From positions 1-59,075 of the forward strand of contig JAKSPD010000007.1 in assembly GCA_024405115.1 (NCBI GenBank): a stretch of DNA of 59,075 nt. Reading direction: 5' to 3'. The notes under the pieces were generated by a model. It ran no database searches. It worked only from the letters and a program-made list of their open reading frames with translations, and was not told the DNA's origin. Each line of letters begins with the position of its first letter. The stretch's first letter is position 1. This DNA is from Lachnospiraceae bacterium (GTDB lineage: Bacteria > Bacillota > Clostridia > Lachnospirales > Lachnospiraceae). This document shows positions 16,551 through 25,992 of this stretch, one piece after another. The position numbers were made by a program, and so were the translations under genes.

Positions 16551-17641
16551 GAGTTTGCCTCCTTTCTGTGACCGCGGAAAATCAGCCTGTAGTTAATGAA
16601 GAACTCACTACCTACAATAAAGAAGATTATTATGCCCGTAATTATATCAGAGAAGCTGAGATTCAAATTGAACATTGTAGCTATCTCTCCTGCTCCCTTT
16701 GAAAGGAAACAGATGAGAAGTGATGTAAGTACCATCCAAATGGGATTAAATTTTGCCAGCCAGCATACCATAATGGCAGTGAATCCGTTTCCGCCCGCAG
16801 TATCCTTTGTTATCGTATGATCCGCACCGGATACAAGAAGAAAACCTGCAAGACCGCAGATGGCTCCTGAAAGGCACATGGTCCTTATGATAACCTTTTT
16901 TACATCAATACCGATATAACGTGCCGTCTTTTCAGACTCACCGACTACAGATATTTCATAACCGTGCTTAGAATATGTAAGGTAAATATAAACAAGTACT
17001 GTAAGAACGGCCACTACGATAATGTTGATGAGATAAGCCTGTCCTCCTATTGAAGGAAGCCAGCCCGCCTGGGTTTTCTGATTGATTACGCCTATAGAAC
17101 CCGAACCCTTGGGTACAGACCATTCAAGTACGTAGTAACCGATTATCTGAATGGCTATGTAGTTCATCATCAGTGTGAAAAGCGTTTCATTGGTATTCCA
17201 CTTTGCCTTGAATATTGCCGGAATGACTCCCCAGATAGCTCCTCCCAAAACTCCCGCTACTAACATAAGTAATGTAAGGAGTCCGTTTGGAAGCTTGTCA
17301 CCAAGTTTAAGCATTATGACCGCACAGCACATGCCGCCGGCAAGAACCTGTCCTTCTGCTCCGGTGTTCCAGAACCTCATTCTGAAGGCAGGGGTAAGTG
17401 CAAGGGCGATGCAGAGAAGCATTGCAGTCTTCTGCATAAGGGCCCATGTACGTCTCTGTGTACCGATTGCACCGTCAATCATGGTTGCATATACCTTGAT
17501 CGGGTTTAGTCCGGTAAGGAAAAGAGTTATAAGACCCGCTACGATAAGGGCACATACAACTGCAAGTAGTCTTACCCCCCATGACTTATACCATGGAAGT
17601 GTTTCCCTTTTTACTATGTGAAAAAGAGGTTCCTTATGCAT
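16547..17641 (-). CDS. nucleoside-type ABC transporter permease (operon A, first permease)
   Basis: Encodes 364 residues, an integral membrane protein with a long first transmembrane segment and the loop VVGESEKTARYIGIDVKK typical of this permease family. The phrase FWNTGAEGQVLAGG near residue 90 is a family hallmark. It overlaps the ATPase gene by eight bases and the next permease by four, so translation is probably coupled. It should pair with the second permease as a heterodimer. Confidence 0.9.
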   Translation of the reverse strand: MHKEPLFHIVKRETLPWYKSWGVRLLAVVCALIVAGLITLFLTGLNPIKVYATMIDGAIGTQRRTWALMQKTAMLLCIALALTPAFRMRFWNTGAEGQVLAGGMCCAVIMLKLGDKLPNGLLTLLMLVAGVLGGAIWGVIPAIFKAKWNTNETLFTLMMNYIAIQIIGYYVLEWSVPKGSGSIGVINQKTQAGWLPSIGGQAYLINIIVVAVLTVLVYIYLTYSKHGYEISVVGESEKTARYIGIDVKKVIIRTMCLSGAICGLAGFLLVSGADHTITKDTAGGNGFTAIMVCWLAKFNPIWMVLTSLLICFLSKGAGEIATMFNLNLSFSDIITGIIIFFIVGSEFFINYRLIFRGHRKEANS

Positions 17642-19166
17642 CTTTCCTCACCTCCTTTGTCATCAGAAGTCCGATTTCTTCCTTTGTGGTAGTTCTGGCA
17701 TCAACAATTCCTGTCACCGTTCCCGAACCTATTACCATGATCCTGTCACAAAGGCCCAGAAGAACGTCAAGGTCCTCACCGACAAAAATAACAGCCACTC
17801 CGTTTTTCTTCTGCTCATTAAGAAGGTTATAGATAAGATATGAGGAATTGATGTCAAGTCCCCTTACGGGATATGCGGCCATAAGCACCGTCGGAGCTGC
17901 GGCAATCTCACGACCGACAAGAACCTTCTGTACATTTCCGCCTGAAAGTCTTCTTACGGGTGTTGATGCACTCGGTGTAACCACTTCCAGTTCTTCTATT
18001 ATCTTGTCTGCCAGAGCCTTGGGTTCCTGTTTTCTCAGGAAAATTCCTTTTCCTTTTCTATAGGATCTGAGCATCATGTTGTCAACAGTTCCCATGCTTC
18101 CCACAAGGCCCATGCCAAGCCTGTCCTCAGGTACAAATGAAAGTCTGATTCCCATCTCCCTTATCTGTAATGGAGTCTTATCCCTGAGGAATTCAATCTT
18201 TCCTGTTTCGGGAACAATATACTGTACGCCACCGGTTACCATCGGTTGAAGGCCGGCAATCGTTTCAAGGAGTTCTCTCTGTCCTGATCCTGCAATACCT
18301 GCAATACCAAGAATTTCACCGCTCTTTGCAGTAAAAGTCACATTTGAAAGGACCTTGAAACCATCACGGTTCATACAGTTAAGATGTGCAACAATAAGTC
18401 GATCTGTGGGATCCACGGGATCAGAACGGTCGATATTAAGTGTTACCTTTTTTCCGACCATCATTTCAGTAAGCTGCCCTTCATTCGTTTCAGAAGTATT
18501 TACGGTACCTATGTACTCACCTTTTCGAAGAACAGCTACCTTGTCTGATATATCAAGAACCTCGTGTAATTTATGGGTAATGATAACAATTGCTTTTCCG
18601 GACTCCTTCATCTTTCTGAGCACGGCAAAGAGCTTCCTGGTCTCCTGTGGTGTGAGCACAGCTGTAGGCTCATCAAGCATCAGTATGTCAGCTCCACGGT
18701 AAAGCACTTTTATGATTTCAACAGTCTGCTTTTCAGAAACAGACATCTCATATATTTTTTTGTCAGGATCAATCTCAAAGCCATACTGGGCAGCAATCTC
18801 CCTTACCTTCAGGGAAGCTTTCTTTATATCATATTTCCCATCATCTTCAAGACCGAGTATTATATTTTCCGTAGCGGAAAAAACATCAACAAGTTTAAAA
18901 TGCTGATGGATCATTCCAATTTTATATTTAAATGCATCTTTTGGAGATGTTATGGAGACTTCTTCCCCATTTACGAATATCTGGCCTTCATCCGGATAAT
19001 AGATACCTGAAATCATATTGAGAAGCGTTGTCTTTCCGCTTCCGTTTTCTCCAAGTATGGCCAGTATCTCACCATAATTGACTGTAAGACAAACGTTTTT
19101 ATTTGCCACAACGGACTTTCCGAATGTCTTTGTAATGTTTTTAAGCTCAATAGCCGGAACTGACAT
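17634..19166 (-). CDS. ABC transporter ATP-binding protein, two nucleotide-binding domains (operon A)
   Basis: Encodes 510 residues with two fused ABC domains. The first has Walker A GENGSGKTTLLN near residue 38 and Walker B ILMLDEPTA. Its signature loop reads MSVSEKQ rather than the usual LSGGQ. The second has GIAGSGQRELLE as a degenerate Walker A and RLSGGNVQKVLVGRE as a signature; its Walker B region reads VLMAAYPVRGLD, lacking the usual Asp-Glu pair. Such asymmetry is normal for sugar/nucleoside importers of this class. GGGGGTCACG precedes the ATG. A terminator separates it from the binding-protein gene. Confidence 0.92.
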   Translation of the reverse strand: MSVPAIELKNITKTFGKSVVANKNVCLTVNYGEILAILGENGSGKTTLLNMISGIYYPDEGQIFVNGEEVSITSPKDAFKYKIGMIHQHFKLVDVFSATENIILGLEDDGKYDIKKASLKVREIAAQYGFEIDPDKKIYEMSVSEKQTVEIIKVLYRGADILMLDEPTAVLTPQETRKLFAVLRKMKESGKAIVIITHKLHEVLDISDKVAVLRKGEYIGTVNTSETNEGQLTEMMVGKKVTLNIDRSDPVDPTDRLIVAHLNCMNRDGFKVLSNVTFTAKSGEILGIAGIAGSGQRELLETIAGLQPMVTGGVQYIVPETGKIEFLRDKTPLQIREMGIRLSFVPEDRLGMGLVGSMGTVDNMMLRSYRKGKGIFLRKQEPKALADKIIEELEVVTPSASTPVRRLSGGNVQKVLVGREIAAAPTVLMAAYPVRGLDINSSYLIYNLLNEQKKNGVAVIFVGEDLDVLLGLCDRIMVIGSGTVTGIVDARTTTKEEIGLLMTKEVRKDA

Positions 19167-19212
19167 CGTGACCCCCCGCGAAAAAATCTTCTATCAGTTT
19201 AAAACAGAAAAG

Positions 19213-19257
19213 CCAAAAAAACAATATAAGGCGGGGCATTTGATGTCCCGCCTTATA
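19213..19257 (-). terminator. intra-operon terminator after binding protein A
   Basis: TATAAGGCGGG and CCCGCCTTATA form an 11-bp stem (19225-19257), followed on the minus strand by ATTGTTTTTTT. It lies between the binding-protein and ATPase genes and would make the binding protein more abundant than the rest. Confidence 0.85.
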
Positions 19258-19270
19258 AGATGATGTTTAA

Positions 19271-20668
19271 TTAGAACATTGCGTTAAGAGTTGTGATACC
19301 ATCAATCATGATATCGAAGTAAGGAGCTGAACGGAATGTTGACTCCTCGAATGCACCGTTCTGAACAGCCTCTGTATCAGCTGTATATGCAGCATCGGTA
19401 TCTACGTCAGCACCGTAAGATGTAAGCTTGTTTGATCCATCAGCTTCAGCATTCTTGTTAAGAGCCTTTGAAAGGTCATTTGACTTAACGATGTTGGAAA
19501 CTGTGAAGTTGTTTGTATCGAATACGCTGATCTCGCCCTTTGAAAGCTTTGCCCAAGCTTCGTCAAGTGCCTCTCTTGTTCCAGGAGCGCAAACTGCCTC
19601 GTTGATTTCTGTAAGCATTACAGATGTAGTGTCAAGAGTTCCGCACCAGTCATCAACGATGGGCTCGCCATAAGCGATGCAGTTGATGATGTACTCGAAG
19701 TAAGGCTGCCAGTTGATTCTTGAAGAAACCATGAATGTGTTGGGGCAGGCTGCAAGAGTTGAACCATTGTAAGAAACATCAGGAACACCTGCTTCTTCAC
19801 AAGCTGTGGGAGCACCCATTGAGTCAGCATGCTGTGAAATAAGAACGCACTTGTTGTTAAGAAGAGTCTGAGCTGCTTCCTTCTCAAGAGCCTCATCATA
19901 CCATGAACCTGTGAACTGAACTTCCATTGTTACTGAGGGGCAGACACTCTTTGCTCCAAGATAGAATGATGTGTAACCTGAGATAACCTCAGCGTATGTA
20001 TAAGCACCAACATAACCCATCTTAGCCTGATCAGCAGTGATCTTTCCATCAGCGATCATCTGGTTAAGCTTCATTCCAGCTGCGATACCTGCAAGGTAAC
20101 GGCCTTCGTAGATGTGTGCAAAAGCATTGTGAAGGTTAGCAACGCCTTCTGTATGTGACATTGTTCCTGTAGCATGGCAGAACTGAACGTCCGGGAATTC
20201 CTTAGCAGCCTGAAGAAGATATGACTCATGTGAGAATGAATCTGCAAATACGAGGTCAGCCTTACGGTCAACAAGGTCACATGCAGCTTCATAGCACTCG
20301 TTAGTCTCAGGAATGCCTACCTTCTCGAGATAGTTTACGCCATACTTTGCACATGCAGCTTTTGCTGCTTCCATGAAGTTACGGTCATAAGTTGAGTTCT
20401 CATCATGAAGGAAAATGAAACCGATTGTGATATCCTTATAATCCTTTACCTGTGTCTTTCCTGCAGCAACTTCTTCTGCAAGAGGAGCAGATACTCTGGG
20501 CTGTACGGTCTTGATTTCAGGCCTTACATAAACATCAGCAGGAGCCTCAGTAGCTGCTTCGGTAGCTGCAGCTGTTGTAGCAGCTTCGGTAGCTGCGGGC
20601 TTCTGTGCGCATGCAGCAAGTGAAAGAACCATAACTGCAGCAAGTAACAGTGACATTAACTTTCTCAT
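19271..20668 (-). CDS. BMP-family substrate-binding lipoprotein (operon A)
   Basis: Encodes 465 residues. The signal peptide MRKLMSLLLAAVMVLSLAAC ends in lipobox LAAC, followed by an Ala/Thr/Glu-rich linker and a BMP (basic membrane protein) domain with IGFIFLHDENSTYDRNF and GYVGAYTYAEVISGY. It should sit on the outer face of the membrane and deliver nucleosides to the permeases. I chose ATG 20668 behind CAGGAGGGTATTAAAA; the longer frame begins inside the terminator hairpin. It is longer than the usual 330-400 residues, with an extended C-terminal part. Confidence 0.92.
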   Translation of the reverse strand: MRKLMSLLLAAVMVLSLAACAQKPAATEAATTAAATEAATEAPADVYVRPEIKTVQPRVSAPLAEEVAAGKTQVKDYKDITIGFIFLHDENSTYDRNFMEAAKAACAKYGVNYLEKVGIPETNECYEAACDLVDRKADLVFADSFSHESYLLQAAKEFPDVQFCHATGTMSHTEGVANLHNAFAHIYEGRYLAGIAAGMKLNQMIADGKITADQAKMGYVGAYTYAEVISGYTSFYLGAKSVCPSVTMEVQFTGSWYDEALEKEAAQTLLNNKCVLISQHADSMGAPTACEEAGVPDVSYNGSTLAACPNTFMVSSRINWQPYFEYIINCIAYGEPIVDDWCGTLDTTSVMLTEINEAVCAPGTREALDEAWAKLSKGEISVFDTNNFTVSNIVKSNDLSKALNKNAEADGSNKLTSYGADVDTDAAYTADTEAVQNGAFEESTFRSAPYFDIMIDGITTLNAMF

Positions 20669-20699
20669 TTTTAATACCCTCCTGTAGTTTAATGAGATT

Positions 20700-20723
20700 A
20701 AAAAAACAGACTTTATAAGTCTG
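20700..20723 (-). terminator. expression-platform terminator of the riboswitch-like leader
   Basis: CAGACTT/AAGTCTG stem with an ATA loop followed by seven T's on the minus strand, 32 bases before the lipoprotein start. Upstream, ACTATTG of the aptamer 3' side can pair with CAATAGT (about 20745-20737), a possible switch helix. Confidence 0.9.
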
Positions 20724-20770
20724 CCTGCCAATAATCACTATTGTTTATCAATAAACCAAAAAGGTTTATC

Positions 20771-20851
20771 TTACCAATAGTCGTGAATTAACGGTTTCAC
20801 GGTAGAAACTTACGCGCCGGTCATAAGACATATGCGTAACTATACTGGCAA
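20771..20851 (-). promoter_or_regulatory. purine-riboswitch-like aptamer, unusual P2/L2
   Basis: On the minus strand the conserved purine-riboswitch parts appear in order: P1 (TTGCCAGTA with TATTGGTAA), a TATAG-like J1/2, P2 (TTACGC/GCGTAA), J2/3 AGTTTCTACC, P3 (GTGAA/TTCAC) with loop ACCGTTAA, and J3/1 GACTAT. The C in GACTAT is the position that specifies guanine-type ligands. L2 is about 18 bases instead of the usual 7 and lacks the normal GATATGG, so ligand and loop-loop contacts may differ. Confidence 0.8.
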
Positions 20852-20870
20852 TGCTTCTTTGTATGTTTTA

Positions 20871-20899
20871 ATCTTAACAGAGTAATTACAAATTGTGAA
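20871..20899 (-). promoter_or_regulatory. promoter of nucleoside transporter operon A
   Basis: TTCACA (20899-20894) and TAAGAT (20876-20871) with a 17-base spacer, placing the start about 15 bases before the aptamer. The match is moderate. Confidence 0.5.
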
Positions 20900-20951
20900 T
20901 TGTGATTTTTAGGAAATTTACACAACATTACATACATCATATTGTGCATTT

Positions 20952-21566
20952 TTACATTATCTTATATTTCAACGCACTTACTATCAATTCCAGCGCCTTT
21001 TCATTAAATCCTCCTCTTGCTACAATTATGTCCGCGGAATTTCTATAGGGTTCAATGTACCTTTCATGCATTGGTTTTACAGTCGTAAGGTACTGGTCAA
21101 CCACCGACTGGACGCTTCTGCCCCTTTCCTTATTGTCCCGAAGTATCCTTCTCAATATCCTTATGTCAGAATCGCAGTCAACAAAGATCCTGTAATCAAG
21201 CTGGTCAAAAACTTCAGGTATGGCAAACATAAGGATTCCGTCTAGAATGATGATCCTTTTGTTATCAACCCTTACCCATGGTTCATCTGATCTGTTATGA
21301 ATTGAAAAATCATATACGGGGATATAAGTCTCGTGCCCATTCTTAAGATCCTTTATGCATGAAAGCATGATGTCAACATCAAAAGAAGAGGGATCATCAT
21401 AATTGGTTTTCGTCCTCTCCTCATATGTTGTTCCCGGCTGTTCCTTGTAGAATGAATCCATGTTTATTACTGCAACTTCATCTGCAAGTTCTTTTTTTAT
21501 TCTATTTACAAGTGTAGACTTTCCGCTTCCGGTTCCGCCACACACACCAACTAATAATGTATTCAT
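20952..21566 (-). CDS. udk: uridine kinase-type nucleoside kinase
   Basis: Encodes 204 residues. The P-loop GVCGGTGSGKSTLVNRIK at about 6-23, MDSFYK near residue 41, DDPSSFD and RRILRDNKERGR are characteristic of uridine kinase, which phosphorylates uridine and cytidine. I chose ATG 21566, which overlaps the tdk stop codon as ATGA; a longer frame would begin inside tdk. It is the last gene of operon B, pointing to pyrimidine nucleoside uptake followed by trapping as nucleotides. Confidence 0.9.
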   Translation of the reverse strand: MNTLLVGVCGGTGSGKSTLVNRIKKELADEVAVINMDSFYKEQPGTTYEERTKTNYDDPSSFDVDIMLSCIKDLKNGHETYIPVYDFSIHNRSDEPWVRVDNKRIIILDGILMFAIPEVFDQLDYRIFVDCDSDIRILRRILRDNKERGRSVQSVVDQYLTTVKPMHERYIEPYRNSADIIVARGGFNEKALELIVSALKYKIM

Positions 21567-22147
21567 TTTGCTCTCATTCTTTTTGCTTTTGTCCAGCATT
21601 TTCTGCACATGGCTATATAACGGTCATTACCTCCGAGGACAACCTGCTCACCCTCAAAAACAATATTTCCTTCGTCATCGAGTCGTGCATTTACAGTTGC
21701 TTTTGCTCCGCAGTCGCATACCATCTTAATTTCAGAAATTGATTCTGCAATTTCCATAAGCCTTCTGGAACCCGGGAAAAACTTTGTCTGGAAGTCTGTC
21801 CTTAATCCAAAGCAGAGAACAGCTACATCAAAATCGATAGTTATCTCCGCAAGCTGGTCAACCTGCTCGGGGGTGAGGAACTGACACTCGTCAACCACCA
21901 CAGCCTTACAGTCAGAAAATGAATCCCTGTATAATTCATAAACATTGCAGTCAGGAGAAATAACTGTAGCCTTTGCCTCAAGCCCAATCCTCGACTTAAC
22001 AATATCCGCCCCGTCCCTAGTATCAGTAGAAGGTTTGAGGAACATGACATTCATGTTCCTCTCCTCATAATTAAATTTCGTTATAAGTGCCTGGGCTGTT
22101 TTTGAAGATCCCATTGCACCATATTTAAAATAAAGCTTAGCCGACAT
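21563..22147 (-). CDS. tdk: thymidine kinase (type II)
   Basis: Encodes 194 residues. GAMGSSKT is the P-loop near residue 10, VVDECQFL carries the catalytic acidic residue, and the four-cysteine zinc site is formed by CDCG and CRKC around the lasso region, as in type II thymidine kinases. It phosphorylates thymidine to dTMP. It follows the second permease of operon B by three bases behind GAGGTAAAAA and overlaps udk by four. Confidence 0.96.
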   Translation of the reverse strand: MSAKLYFKYGAMGSSKTAQALITKFNYEERNMNVMFLKPSTDTRDGADIVKSRIGLEAKATVISPDCNVYELYRDSFSDCKAVVVDECQFLTPEQVDQLAEITIDFDVAVLCFGLRTDFQTKFFPGSRRLMEIAESISEIKMVCDCGAKATVNARLDDEGNIVFEGEQVVLGGNDRYIAMCRKCWTKAKRMRAK

Positions 22148-22150
22148 TTT

Positions 22151-23182
22151 TTACCTCATTGACTTGTCGTACGGAATACCTTCCGCCTTGGGAGCCCTTG
22201 AGTTCTTTGATGTGAACGCAAGGACAATAAGCGTTATTACATAAGGAAGCATGCGGTATACATGTGGTGATACACCTATTTCCCTGAGAAGATAAACTCC
22301 ATCCATGTTAATGTCAATTGACGAATATCCAGCGGAAATGCACTTAAAGAGTCCGAACAGGAATGACGCTCCGGCTATTGTAAGCGGATTCCAGTTACCA
22401 AATATCATAACTGCCAGGGCAAGGAATCCAAATCCTGCCACATCTCCGTTTGATGAACAGTTTGCCGCGGCAAGTGCATATACAAATCCACCCATGCCTG
22501 CAAGTGCACCCGATATGGTGGTTCCTGCATATCTCATCTTTATTACATTGATTCCGAGTGAGTTTGCAGCCTGCGGATTCTCACCGCACGAACGAAGCCT
22601 TAGTCCGAATCTTGTCTTATATAGAATTATTGAAAGAATTATGAAAATCAGTATGCAAAGATAGTTGGCAAGGTATACCTTATGAAGGAATGTATTGCCA
22701 ATGAATGAAAGTTCAGCATCCTTATCAAAACCAAAGGTTGTCTTCTTGAGCATGAACCAGCTTGCAGCATCTCCTGTTGACATGAACAGTGTGTTCTGTG
22801 CCGTTAGAAGTCTTACGAGGAAAAGTACCAGTGCTGGTGCAAGAAGATTGAGTGCCGTACCGCCAATCGTCTGGTCTGCACGGAGGTTAATTGAAGCAAA
22901 TGAGAGCAGAAGTGAAAATACTGCTCCAAGTATCGCCGCCGTGAGCATGGCCAGGATTTCAACAAGCTGTAGCAGTCCATACTGCTTCTGGGCAAACGCA
23001 TTAAGGACCCACTGCTGTCCCTGCATGATGTTAACAAACATGACACCGCAGAAAGCCCCAAAAATCATTATACCTTCAAGGGCAAGGTTTATGATACCGC
23101 TTCTTTCCGCATATACGCCTGCAAGCGCCACTATCATTAGAGGAACTGCATAGACAATTGTCTGCTGAATAATGAATGTCAT
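22151..23182 (-). CDS. nucleoside-type ABC transporter permease (operon B, second permease)
   Basis: Encodes 343 residues, with AERSGIINLALEGIMIFGA near the N-terminus and RSCGENPQAANSLGINVIK as the conserved loop. It is clearly homologous to the operon A second permease. It starts in a TAATG overlap with the preceding permease. Being followed directly by thymidine and uridine kinase genes, it most likely serves uptake of pyrimidine nucleosides. Confidence 0.92.
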   Translation of the reverse strand: MTFIIQQTIVYAVPLMIVALAGVYAERSGIINLALEGIMIFGAFCGVMFVNIMQGQQWVLNAFAQKQYGLLQLVEILAMLTAAILGAVFSLLLSFASINLRADQTIGGTALNLLAPALVLFLVRLLTAQNTLFMSTGDAASWFMLKKTTFGFDKDAELSFIGNTFLHKVYLANYLCILIFIILSIILYKTRFGLRLRSCGENPQAANSLGINVIKMRYAGTTISGALAGMGGFVYALAAANCSSNGDVAGFGFLALAVMIFGNWNPLTIAGASFLFGLFKCISAGYSSIDINMDGVYLLREIGVSPHVYRMLPYVITLIVLAFTSKNSRAPKAEGIPYDKSMR

Positions 23183-24357
23183 TACTTTTTTCCTCCTTCC
23201 TTTTTTCTGTTAACCACTTTTACCACCATGTTTCTGATGACAAGCGAGAATGCGCTCAGATAAACGATTACGGCAACAATGACACTTGAAATGTACTCAT
23301 TGTAGGCCGTGAGGTTTGTAAGCTGGAGTCCCGCAATGTCAAGCATTGACATGAAAATTGCCGAGAAAATGCAGCCTATCGGATTAGTGGATGCCAGAAG
23401 TGCTACCGGTATTCCGTTAAATCCGATTGCAGGAAGGCTCTGATACGTTGACCAGAAAAACTCTGTATTACCTGCCAGATTATAAAGAGCTGCGCCCGCT
23501 GCAGAAAGTGCTCCTGCTATTGCCATTGAGAACACAATGTTCCTTTTGCTCTTTAGACCTGCATACTCTGAAGCCTGTCTGTTCGATCCACATGCCCTAA
23601 GCTCATATCCGAAAGTCGTCCTGTTTATAACTATATTAATGGCTATTGCAAAAAGTATCGCAACAATTATTCCCGCATTTATCTGGGATCCCATAAATAT
23701 CTTATCAAGGCCTAGCTTTGCAGTTGCAACGCCATTATAAGTGGTTTTGTATATGTAACCCATCTTTGTACTTTCAACTTCATTTTTAAGATTAGAAATG
23801 TCAAAGAGCCAGGTGACAAGGTTGGCGGCAATCCAGTTAGTCATGATGCAGGCGATAACCTCATTTGTATTAAGTACCGCCTTGAAAAAGCCGGGTATTG
23901 CACCCCATACCGCTCCTGCAAGCATTGCACATATGAAAGCTATGATCCATATGATTACCGGGCTTATCCTGTCAGAAGGAAGTGAAAGGGCTATCATTAA
24001 GGACGTCATCGTTCCCATAAGATACTGTCCCGGCGCTCCGATATTAAAAAGTCCGGTCTTATATGCGAAAGCCACTGATAATCCGGTCATAATCAGAGGA
24101 GTCGCACGGAAAAGCATGTTTCCAAAGTTCTGTCCGTTAAAGCCCCATGTAAGTGTTCCTGCCGCATTTCTTCCTGTTGAGAACAGTCCTGCAAAAATCA
24201 GGCTTACGCCCTCTTTTACACTGTCTATTCCAAGAGAGCTGTCGGAAAGACCTACTATTGTTATTACTACTGCACCGATAATAAGTCCGATGAGTATGGA
24301 AACAATTGAGGCAGTAACTGACTGAACCGATTTTCTTTCAAAGAATTTTTCCTTCAT
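23182..24357 (-). CDS. nucleoside-type ABC transporter permease (operon B, first permease)
   Basis: Encodes 391 residues, multi-spanning, with the family loop ELRACGSNRQASEYAGL and FNIGAPGQYLMG near residue 105. I chose ATG 24357 behind GGAGGCCTGAC; a longer frame extends into the ATPase gene. The start lies one base after the ATPase stop codon. It partners the next permease. Confidence 0.91.
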   Translation of the reverse strand: MKEKFFERKSVQSVTASIVSILIGLIIGAVVITIVGLSDSSLGIDSVKEGVSLIFAGLFSTGRNAAGTLTWGFNGQNFGNMLFRATPLIMTGLSVAFAYKTGLFNIGAPGQYLMGTMTSLMIALSLPSDRISPVIIWIIAFICAMLAGAVWGAIPGFFKAVLNTNEVIACIMTNWIAANLVTWLFDISNLKNEVESTKMGYIYKTTYNGVATAKLGLDKIFMGSQINAGIIVAILFAIAINIVINRTTFGYELRACGSNRQASEYAGLKSKRNIVFSMAIAGALSAAGAALYNLAGNTEFFWSTYQSLPAIGFNGIPVALLASTNPIGCIFSAIFMSMLDIAGLQLTNLTAYNEYISSVIVAVIVYLSAFSLVIRNMVVKVVNRKKEGGKK

Positions 24358-24358
24358 G

Positions 24359-25906
24359 TCAGGCCTCCTTCCTTTCCATTCTCTTAGCACCGGACATGTA
24401 AAGACCAAGTTCCTGTGCAGTTATTTCAGACGCCTTTACGTCAGCAACTATTTCACCTTCATATATGACAAGTATTCTGTCTGAAAGGCTTAATACTTCA
24501 TCAAGTTCGAGTGAAATAAGCAACACTCCCTTTCCTTTGTCACGTTCAGCAACCAGTCTTGAGTGGACAGATTCTATGGCTCCGACGTCAAGACCTCTGG
24601 TAGGCTGTACGGCCAGGATTACTTCCTTATCCCTGTCAATCTCACGGGCAAGTATTGCCTTCTGCTGGTTTCCTCCAGACATACTTCTTGCAATGGTTAT
24701 TGAGCCCTGTCCGCTTCTTACGTCGTATTCTTCAATAAGCCTGTCAGAATATTCCCTGACGGCCTTCTGATTAATAAAACCTCTAGTCTGGAACTGTGGT
24801 TCCTTAAAGCGCTGGAGTACCATGTTATTTTCCAGGGTAAAATCCAGAATCAGTCCATGACGGTGGCGGTCCTCAGGAATATGGCTCATGTTTTTTGAAT
24901 GAACATCAACAGGTGCCCCTGAAACATCCTCACCATTTATGATGATCTTTCCGGTAACACCTTTACGGTCAAGTCCGGAAATGGCTCTTACAAGTTCCGT
25001 CTGTCCGTTTCCGTCAATTCCGGCAATGCAGAGTATCTCACCTTTATGAAGTTCAAAACTTACATCCTTAACCGCCTTTTTGTTCTTATGAATATGTGAA
25101 GGACATGTAAGATGTTCTGTCTTAAGTACTACGTCCGTGGGCTTTGCTTCATCCTTTACTACTTCAAGCTGAACAGGCCTTCCTACCATCATGTTTGAAA
25201 GTTCCTGGGCATTTGTTTCTGCAGTATTGATGGTTCCAATATATTTGCCCTTTCTTAAAACAGTAACACGGTCGGAAACCTCAAGTATCTCATTTAATTT
25301 ATGTGATATGAAAAGAATGGATTTACCTTCTGCGGCAAAGCCCTTCATTGTAGTCATCAGTTCTTCAATTTCCTGGGGTGTAAGGACTGCGGTAGGCTCA
25401 TCAAAAATAAGGATTTCATTATCACGGTAGAGCATCTTGAGTATTTCAACCCTCTGCTGCATTCCAACCGTAATGTCCTCTACCTTAGCATCAAGGTCAA
25501 CATGAAGACCGTACTTTTCAGAAAGTTCCTCTACTTTTTTCCTTGCCTCAGCCTTCTGGATAAAACCATGCTTGACGGTTTCGGCCCCGAGAATGATATT
25601 GTCAAGAACGGTAAATACATCAACAAGCTTAAAATGCTGATGTACCATTCCTATTCCAAGTGCAGTGGCATCATTAGGATCATTGATCTTAACTTCTTTT
25701 CCATTATAAAGAATCTGTCCTTTTTCAGGCTGGTATAAGCCGAAAAGGACGCTCATCAGGGTTGATTTTCCGGCACCATTTTCACCTAAAAGGGCATGTA
25801 TCTCACCCCTTCGAAGCTGAAGTGTTATATCGTCATTTGCAATGATGCCCGGAAATTCCTTAGTTATATGCAGCATTTCTATTACATAATCCTGTGAATT
25901 TTCCAT
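24359..25906 (-). CDS. ABC transporter ATP-binding protein, two nucleotide-binding domains (operon B)
   Basis: Encodes 515 residues with tandem ABC domains. The first has GENGAGKSTLMS near residue 39 and LIFDEPTAVLTPQE; its signature region is VGMQQRVEI rather than LSGGQ. The second has GIDGNGQTELVR, SMSGGNQQKAILARE and VILAVQPTRGLD; again the Walker B Glu is missing. It energises nucleoside import with the two following permeases. AGGAGATTAACGGC precedes the ATG. It is homologous to the operon A ATPase along its whole length. Confidence 0.93.
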   Translation of the reverse strand: MENSQDYVIEMLHITKEFPGIIANDDITLQLRRGEIHALLGENGAGKSTLMSVLFGLYQPEKGQILYNGKEVKINDPNDATALGIGMVHQHFKLVDVFTVLDNIILGAETVKHGFIQKAEARKKVEELSEKYGLHVDLDAKVEDITVGMQQRVEILKMLYRDNEILIFDEPTAVLTPQEIEELMTTMKGFAAEGKSILFISHKLNEILEVSDRVTVLRKGKYIGTINTAETNAQELSNMMVGRPVQLEVVKDEAKPTDVVLKTEHLTCPSHIHKNKKAVKDVSFELHKGEILCIAGIDGNGQTELVRAISGLDRKGVTGKIIINGEDVSGAPVDVHSKNMSHIPEDRHRHGLILDFTLENNMVLQRFKEPQFQTRGFINQKAVREYSDRLIEEYDVRSGQGSITIARSMSGGNQQKAILAREIDRDKEVILAVQPTRGLDVGAIESVHSRLVAERDKGKGVLLISLELDEVLSLSDRILVIYEGEIVADVKASEITAQELGLYMSGAKRMERKEA

Positions 25907-25942
25907 GCCGTTAATCTCCTATTAAAAATACAGGTGCAGTAT

Positions 25943-25979
25943 AAAAAATAGGGAGAAGAAAGACCAGCTTTCTTCTCCC
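25943..25979 (-). terminator. intra-operon terminator after binding protein B
   Basis: A 12-bp perfect stem (GGGAGAAGAAAG/CTTTCTTCTCCC, 25951-25979) followed on the minus strand by TATTTTTTAT. It sits between binding protein and ATPase, the same position as the terminator in operon A. Confidence 0.88.
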
Positions 25980-25992
25980 ATAAGTCAGTCAA

